In this document: positions 13,626 to 18,324 of the stretch, piece after piece
Numbering within the stretch: position 1 is the first letter of the stretch
Layout: each line of letters opens with the position of its first letter
NCBI GenBank assembly: GCA_036733285.1
Contig: DAINAU010000085.1
Span: 1-18,324 of the forward strand
Reading direction: 5' to 3'
Length of the DNA: 18,324 nucleotides
DNA from: JAGOBX01 sp036733285
GTDB lineage: Bacteria > JAGOBX01
Made by a program: the position numbers and the translations under genes
Notes under the pieces: generated by a model
Told to the model about the DNA's origin: nothing
The model's database searches: none
Seen by the model: the letters and a program-made list of their open reading frames with translations, nothing else

Positions 13626-15427
13626 TTATAGTCAAAAAAATTTCGGTTGTAAAAAAATATGGAAATATTTTTTTTACGTATTTTGTCAATATAATTTTGA
13701 GCAAATTTTTTATCATCGATTATTTTATTGAAATTCATAAACAGATTAAAAACCTTATTGGGAGTTATATTTTGATAGCATTTATACAACGTAGAATTAA
13801 AGCATTCTTTTGAAAGCGGATTGCAATTACCACATTCTTTATCGTCGAAAATCGAACTGATTAAGATATTGTTATATGAAAAAGAACCGCCGCCAAGCTT
13901 TTTTTGACCTTGAATCGTAATTGAAGGTATGCTATAAGCTGCGGCTATGTGCGAAAGTCCGGTATCGTTTCCAATGAAAAAAGCGCATGTCTGAATTAAT
14001 TCGGAAGTTTTGACAATATCTGCGGAACCCGAATAATCAATAATTTTTTCTAAACCGGCGGATTTAATTTTAGTTATTATGTCTTTATTTATTTCTATTT
14101 CTTTTTGACCGCCGAACAAATAGAATTTATAACCCGGATAATATTGCGCAATCAAATCAATCAACGCCGCATAATTTTCAGTTTGCCACCGCCGAATTTT
14201 GGAATTCGAACCTGCCATAATTCCTATGATTTTATTAGTTTTTTGAACGCCGTTTTTTTTGGGCAAGTATAAAGGTATGTTGTTTTTTATTCCTAAAGAA
14301 CGCTGTAAAATATTTTCTTTAGTGATTATTTCATTATATTCGACGCTCTTTCCGGAAATAGATTCAAACCGCCCCAGCATAAAAATGTTGCCTCTAACCG
14401 TCGAATTGAATATCGAATTATAACACAAACCCAGAAATGGAATATGCAGAGCGTTAACTATTACGGCGCTTCTTAAAGATGCGTGAAGATTTATAACAAT
14501 ATCCGGTTTGATTTTATCTATTTCTCCGAGAATAGAAGAAATATTAGCTTCAGATTTTTTTTGAGCGTCAATATCAAAAATGTGATATTCGTTTTTGGTT
14601 GTGGTCGAATAAGAAATCACGTTAAGAAAAGGTATTTTTTTCATCAAAGGCGCTATATAATCGTCTGTTAAAAGAGATATTTCTATTCCTTTAAATTTAT
14701 TTTTTAAACCGTAAAATACCGGAATCGAATATATCAAATCTCCGATTGAACTAAGTTGAATGATTAAAACTTTTTTTTTAGTAAAATTGACGTCGCTTAC
14801 GTTTTCAAGAATCAAATTAGAATTTTTCGGCAATATGATGAATTTTTCAGCCATTAATAGCAGATTTGAATATTTTTTTTCAATGCCTTCTTCCAGTATC
14901 GCAAAAAAATTTTTGACATAATTATAAAAATAAAAAGAGAGTTTTTCATAACCGGAAAATGATATAAAAGCTATTTTAGATTTTAGTAAATTAACGTCGT
15001 TAAAAATAGAATTAAAGTCGTCGGTTGAAAATAAAATTATAAAATGTAAATTCGACTCAGAAATAATATCTGTCAAATCATTGAATAATAAAATGGATTT
15101 AAAAATTTTTACGGACGGTTCGATAACAAAAACGTTTGTAAATTTTTTATAATTAATTTTTTTTAAAATAGAGCCGTTTCCGGTTCCAAAGATAACCAGA
15201 TTATCAGAATCGTTTGGAATTTTTGCAAGAAGCCGTTCGTTTTCTTTTTCAAAATTTTTGCTCTGCGTAGAATAACTTCTATTCTGAATACGGTAAAAAA
15301 CCGTAATATCGCCGCATTTTCCCGATATATAAATTAAATGATTATCATTTGAATTTTTCAATAATTGATATAACTGCGTCGATTTGTTTTTTATACTAAT
15401 TAGATTCTTATTCAAAAAATTATCCAT
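13610..15427 (-). CDS. GT9 (heptosyltransferase-like) glycosyltransferase with an N-terminal Maf-like module
   Basis: A 605-residue protein in two parts. Residues 217-565 are a glycosyltransferase family 9 domain: KVLIIQLSSIGDLIYSIP (219-236, with D230 at the position of the heptosyltransferase catalytic Asp), NLHASLRSA (313-321), IGIMAGSNSKIRRW (401-414), FFIGNDTGLSHIAAA (483-497), and a C-terminal cysteine cluster (C532, C535, C542, C550) seen in many GT9 proteins. GT9 enzymes add heptose or related sugars in lipopolysaccharide core synthesis. Residues 1-215 are not part of GT9: they form a Rossmann-like module (VIFGTGNGSIL at 78-88, VFVIEPSVKIF at 99-109) that resembles the N-terminus of the DUF115 protein at 1329-3065. 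No Shine-Dalgarno is seen; TATAAT (minus strand, 15442-15437) ends 9 bases before the ATG, so the leader may be very short. Stands alone. Confidence 0.88.
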   Translation of the reverse strand: MDNFLNKNLISIKNKSTQLYQLLKNSNDNHLIYISGKCGDITVFYRIQNRSYSTQSKNFEKENERLLAKIPNDSDNLVIFGTGNGSILKKINYKKFTNVFVIEPSVKIFKSILLFNDLTDIISESNLHFIILFSTDDFNSIFNDVNLLKSKIAFISFSGYEKLSFYFYNYVKNFFAILEEGIEKKYSNLLLMAEKFIILPKNSNLILENVSDVNFTKKKVLIIQLSSIGDLIYSIPVFYGLKNKFKGIEISLLTDDYIAPLMKKIPFLNVISYSTTTKNEYHIFDIDAQKKSEANISSILGEIDKIKPDIVINLHASLRSAVIVNALHIPFLGLCYNSIFNSTVRGNIFMLGRFESISGKSVEYNEIITKENILQRSLGIKNNIPLYLPKKNGVQKTNKIIGIMAGSNSKIRRWQTENYAALIDLIAQYYPGYKFYLFGGQKEIEINKDIITKIKSAGLEKIIDYSGSADIVKTSELIQTCAFFIGNDTGLSHIAAAYSIPSITIQGQKKLGGGSFSYNNILISSIFDDKECGNCNPLSKECFNSTLYKCYQNITPNKVFNLFMNFNKIIDDKKFAQNYIDKIRKKNISIFFYNRNFFDYKPVEP

Positions 15428-15569
15428 AGTTAAATTATTATAACATTATAAAAAAAATCCATAAAACAAATTCAAAAATTCTGAAATGAATAATTAATTT
15501 GTTTTTTTTTACTAAATATTGCAAAATTTTGTTATTATGTAATATTTGTAGGGGTTGAACGGTGAAAAA

Positions 15570-16301
15570 ATGAAAGTTTTAAACGAAATTATTAAATGGT
15601 TGAAATTTAAATTGAAAAATTCCGGTATGAAGGGTTTTGCAATAGGTTTAAGCGGGGGCGTTGATTCCGCGGTAGTAGCGGCTATAGCTTCGTCGGCTTC
15701 TAAAAATATTTTTGGATTGATAATGCCGTGTTTATCGAATTCCGAAGACGCGGAGCATGCGGTAAGATTCGCGAAGAAATTCAAAATAAAATATCAAATA
15801 CTCGATTTATCGCCGGTTTATGAAACGTATTTAAAAATTTTGCCGAAAGCGGATAAACTTACCGCGGCTAATTTAAAATCAAGATTAAGAATGTGCGCGC
15901 TATATCATTTTGCAGGATTAAAAAAACTTATGGTTCTCGGCACAGGAAATAAATCCGAATGCTCGATCGGTTATTTTACAAAATACGGAGACGGCGGTTC
16001 TGATTTGTTGCCTATTGCGGATTTTTATAAATGGGAAGTTTATGATTTGGCGAATTATTTGAAGATAAACGAAGAAATAATAAATAAACCGCCGTCCGCT
16101 GGTTTGTGGCAAGGACAGACTGACGAAGCTGAAATGGGAATATCATATAATGAACTCGACGCGATTCTTGAAGCTATAGAGAAGAAGAAGAAATTAACCG
16201 GATTTGACAAATCAAAAGTTATAAAAATAAAATCAATGATTGAAAAGTCCGAACATAAACGCGGGACGAGCGAGATTTTTAAAAAACGAGAATTATCTTA
16301 A
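15570..16301 (+). CDS. nadE: NAD+ synthetase, ammonia-dependent type
   Basis: A 243-residue cytosolic enzyme that amidates nicotinic acid adenine dinucleotide to NAD+ with ATP. The P-loop-like SGGVDSA (28-34) binds ATP pyrophosphate. Other family signatures are GTGNKSE, the KYGDGGSDLLPIADFYKWEVYDLA region and PPSAGLWQGQTDEAEMG. There is no N-terminal glutaminase domain, so ammonia is the expected nitrogen donor. The frame also offers a TTG at 15555, but that TTG directly abuts GGGG with no spacing, while the ATG at 15570 has GGTGA four bases upstream, so I chose the ATG. The promoter is uncertain: TTGCAA (15519) and TAATAT (15540) are only 15 bases apart. hisC follows after 43 bases. Confidence 0.93.
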   Translation: MKVLNEIIKWLKFKLKNSGMKGFAIGLSGGVDSAVVAAIASSASKNIFGLIMPCLSNSEDAEHAVRFAKKFKIKYQILDLSPVYETYLKILPKADKLTAANLKSRLRMCALYHFAGLKKLMVLGTGNKSECSIGYFTKYGDGGSDLLPIADFYKWEVYDLANYLKINEEIINKPPSAGLWQGQTDEAEMGISYNELDAILEAIEKKKKLTGFDKSKVIKIKSMIEKSEHKRGTSEIFKKRELS

Positions 16302-16344
16302 CAAATCAAAAAAATATGACAAATAAAAAAATTGCGGGGTTATT

Positions 16345-17415
16345 ATGAAATTTTGGAGCGAACTTACAAAACAAATTAATCCTTATGTTCCGGGAGAACA
16401 GCCGCAGGATAAGGAATATATCAAACTCAACACTAATGAAAATCCTTATCCTCCTTCGCCGAAAGTTTTAGACGCCGTTAAAAAAGCGGCAAACGAATCT
16501 TTAAAACTTTATCCTGATCCCGATTCAAATAAATTAAAACAATCCATATCCGAATTTTTCGGAGTAGAAAAAAATATGATATTTACCGGGAACGGTTCCG
16601 ACGAGGTATTAGCTTTATGTTATCCGGCTTTTTTTAATCCGGATAAGCCGATTTTATTTCCGGATATAACTTATAGTTTTCTTCCGGTATTCGCTTCCCT
16701 GTTTAATTTGAATTACGAAACTATTCCTTTGAGCGAAGATTTTTCAATAAATATTTTTGATTATAAAAAAGATAATACCGGAATTATTATAGCTAATCCC
16801 AACGCGCCGACTGGAAAATATCTTGAATTAGCCGAAATCCGCCAATTGCTCGAATTTAATAAAAATTCAATAGTTATAATTGACGAAGCTTATATAGATT
16901 TCGGCGGTGAATCGGCGATTAAAATGACGGGCGAATATGAGAATTTACTTGTTGTCCATACTTTATCAAAATCAAGATCGCTTGCCGGAATTCGTCTTGG
17001 ATATGCGGTTGGAAACTCCAAATTGATTGAAGCCCTTAATAGAATTAAGAGCAGTTTTAATTCTTATACAATAGATAGAATTTGTTCGGCCGCTGGAATT
17101 GCCGCGTTTAAAGACTCCGATTATTACGCTGATATTTCACGAAAAATAATTAAGACAAGGGAATACGCCGAAAAAGAATTTATAAAAATGGATTTTAAAG
17201 CAATCCCTTCAAAATCAAATTTTTTATTTGTTACTCATAAAAATATCAAAGCTGAACAATTATATATTTCGCTTAAAAAAAACGGCATTTTAGTAAGATA
17301 TTTTAAAAAACCGAGAATAGATAATTATTTACGGATAACAATCGGAACTGACGAAGCAATCGATGAATTATTAAAAACTTTACGCATAATAATAAAAACA
17401 GAAAACCGGGATTGA
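16345..17415 (+). CDS. hisC: Histidinol-phosphate aminotransferase
   Basis: A 356-residue PLP-dependent class I/II aminotransferase. The HisC-like N-terminus reads INPYVPGEQP and KLNTNENPYPPSP (11-39). Further motifs are GNGSDEVLAL (82-91), NPNAPTG (151-157), DEAYIDF (180-186), the PLP-lysine site HTLSKSRSLAGIRLGY with K209, and YLRITIG near the C-terminus. It normally transfers an amino group between glutamate and imidazole-acetol phosphate in histidine synthesis; some HisC proteins also act on aromatic amino acids. No other his gene is nearby, so the pathway cannot be confirmed from context. GGGG lies 6-7 bases before the ATG. Likely co-transcribed with nadE. Confidence 0.92.
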   Translation: MKFWSELTKQINPYVPGEQPQDKEYIKLNTNENPYPPSPKVLDAVKKAANESLKLYPDPDSNKLKQSISEFFGVEKNMIFTGNGSDEVLALCYPAFFNPDKPILFPDITYSFLPVFASLFNLNYETIPLSEDFSINIFDYKKDNTGIIIANPNAPTGKYLELAEIRQLLEFNKNSIVIIDEAYIDFGGESAIKMTGEYENLLVVHTLSKSRSLAGIRLGYAVGNSKLIEALNRIKSSFNSYTIDRICSAAGIAAFKDSDYYADISRKIIKTREYAEKEFIKMDFKAIPSKSNFLFVTHKNIKAEQLYISLKKNGILVRYFKKPRIDNYLRITIGTDEAIDELLKTLRIIIKTENRD

Positions 17416-17521
17416 ATTTTGAAAAATACGTTTGAACGGTAACAAAAATTTTTTTTTTGTAAATTATAAATGTAATGATTTTTCATCGAAGTATTTGAAT
17501 TAAATGAAATTCTGAATTTTT

Positions 17522-17539
17522 GGGAGGTAGTTTTATATT
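17522..17539 (+). promoter_or_regulatory. Strong ribosome-binding site that selects an ATT start
   Basis: GGGAGG (17522-17527) is the best Shine-Dalgarno sequence in the window. Nine bases separate it from ATT at 17537. No ATG, GTG or TTG occurs in the correct frame between the in-frame stop at 17528-17530 and the TTG at 17579. That TTG is inside the nucleotide-binding loop and over 50 bases from the Shine-Dalgarno. Confidence 0.6.
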
Positions 17540-18148
17540 AGAAATCTTAAAATTATTTCAATTATTCTCGGAGCGGGATTGTCTGAACGAATGGGCGGTT
17601 ATCCCAAACCATTAATAAAATTCAAAGGTAAATATTTTGTGGAATATATATATGAAAATCTTATTTCAATAAATGCCGAAAAGATTTTGTTTGTTGCGGG
17701 TCATAAAAGCGAATTAGTAATAAAACGGCTTGGTTTTCTTGATAAAATCATTTTTTTAATAAATAAAGATTATAAGAGCGGCCAATTTTCCTCGTTAAAA
17801 TGCGGACTTGAATACATCCAAAACAATAAAATTGATTTTGATAATATAATGATTTCTTTAAGCGATACGCCGTTTGTCAAAATTGATACGTATAAAAAAA
17901 TAATTGAGTCTATTGAAAAAGATAAAACAATAATTCCTTCATATAATTTTTCAGCGGGACATCCAGTCATAATCGATAAATTTTTGTTTGATATTATGTT
18001 AAATTCGCCATTGACAAGCGTTTCAAAAAATATAATAAATTCATTTAAATCCAAAATAAAATATGTGAACGTTGGCGATGAAAATATAATAAACGATTTT
18101 GATTGCCGAAAATTAATATCTGGCGATGATTGGGAATTTGAATTGTAA
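17537..18148 (+). CDS. MobA/MocA-like nucleotidyltransferase, probable ATT start
   Basis: A 203-residue protein (if begun at ATT, residues RNLKIISIILGAGLSERMGG follow the initiator). It has the features of the MobA-like NTP transferase fold: the nucleotide loop LGAGLSERMGGYPKPL (11-26), VAGHKSE (53-59), NKDYKSGQFSSLKCGL (76-91), the metal-site SLSDTPFV (107-114), GHPVIIDKFLF (141-151) and NDFDC (186-190). Members include MocA/MobA for molybdenum cofactor, CobY for cobalamin and sugar-nucleotide enzymes; no molybdenum or cobalamin partner is near, so the substrate is open. Starting at the TTG of 17579 would remove the conserved G-loop, which is why I extend the gene upstream. A sequencing error near 17537 is the alternative explanation. 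It lies 121 bases after hisC with no clear promoter between. Confidence 0.82.
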   Translation: MRNLKIISIILGAGLSERMGGYPKPLIKFKGKYFVEYIYENLISINAEKILFVAGHKSELVIKRLGFLDKIIFLINKDYKSGQFSSLKCGLEYIQNNKIDFDNIMISLSDTPFVKIDTYKKIIESIEKDKTIIPSYNFSAGHPVIIDKFLFDIMLNSPLTSVSKNIINSFKSKIKYVNVGDENIINDFDCRKLISGDDWEFEL

Positions 18149-18194
18149 ATACCATTGAGGTAGTAAGCTAATATTTTTAAGGGCGTGAAAATTT

Positions 18195-18324
18195 ATGATT
18201 AAAAGATTATTTCTTTTAATAGTTTTAATGATAATCGTATCGGGAATTGCATATCCCCGTAATTTATCTATAATTTTTCAAGGTAAAATAACGGATGAAA
18301 ACGGGGTCAGGATAACGGGTAATT
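18195..18324 (+). CDS. Secreted protein, N-terminal fragment cut by the window edge
   Basis: Only the first 43 codons are inside the window. Residues 1-19 form a clear signal peptide (MIKRLFLLIVLMIIVSGIA). The mature start reads NLSIIFQGKITDENGVRITG, which resembles the FQG(R/K)LTDxxGxP repeat opening seen in large secreted or surface proteins of several Gram-negative phyla. The identification rests on a short stretch. AAGGG (18179-18183) is a plausible ribosome-binding site, 11 bases before the ATG. It starts 46 bases after the nucleotidyltransferase stop and may share its transcript. Confidence 0.7.
   Translation, partial: MIKRLFLLIVLMIIVSGIAYPRNLSIIFQGKITDENGVRITGN

Noticed and set aside
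15555..15569. TTG at 15555 as the nadE start
   Set aside because: It abuts GGGG without ribosome spacing; the ATG at 15570 has GGTGA at workable distance and fits the family's N-terminus.
17433..17458. CGTT-tg-AACG dyad followed by a T run after hisC as a terminator
   Set aside because: The stem is only four pairs with a two-base loop, and the T run begins about ten bases too late.
16345..18148. hisC plus MobA-like gene as a cobalamin pair (CobD and CobY are distant relatives of each)
   Set aside because: The aminotransferase has clear HisC signatures, and no other cobalamin gene is near.

Overview
The window comes from an AT-rich bacterial chromosome (about one third G+C by eye). Coding density is high and most genes form short operons. 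A heptosyltransferase-like (GT9) protein, dTDP-sugar enzymes and a Maf/DUF115-like protein suggest a Gram-negative cell with surface glycans. The archaeal-type cofactor-independent phosphoglycerate mutase and a DUF362 ferredoxin-type protein fit an anaerobe, possibly of an Elusimicrobiota/Omnitrophota-like lineage. That placement is an impression only; no rRNA or other marker is present.

Layout. 133-1263 (+) encodes a DUF362 protein with two 4Fe-4S motifs. It converges on a minus-strand operon, 6144 down to 1329, in the order apgM, rmlB, rmlD, DUF115/Maf-like protein. A consensus-like promoter (TTGACT-16-TACAAT) sits ahead of apgM. From 6507 rightwards a second good promoter (TTGACT-17-TATATT) leads into a tight plus-strand run: HIT hydrolase, Nudix hydrolase, a substrate-binding-protein/permease fusion of a CUT1-type sugar ABC importer, and the partner permease. 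No ABC ATPase is present. A hairpin separates these from a membrane-anchored DUF218 (YdcF/SanA-like) protein and a B12-binding-type radical SAM protein with a C-terminal four-cysteine cluster.

A 531-base spacer (13079-13609) holds a good intrinsic terminator, several perfect palindromes, one 29-codon reading frame and a small family of degenerate repeats. The last repeat copy contains the stop codon of the minus-strand GT9 gene (13610-15427). To the right are nadE, hisC, a MobA/MocA-like nucleotidyltransferase that appears to start at ATT, and the beginning of a secreted protein cut by the window edge.

How it fits together. The minus operon combines lower glycolysis (apgM) with dTDP-deoxysugar synthesis (rmlB, rmlD) and a possible sugar-transfer protein. 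The GT9 protein carries an N-terminal Rossmann-like module that resembles the one in the DUF115 protein, so both may belong to the same surface-glycan machinery. The importer operon pairs sugar uptake with two nucleotide-cleaning hydrolases. I see no CRISPR array, insertion sequence, tRNA or rRNA, and no complete new defence-type system. The features most worth a second look are the binding-protein/permease fusion, the shared N-terminal module, the ATT start and the repeat family at 13317-13625.
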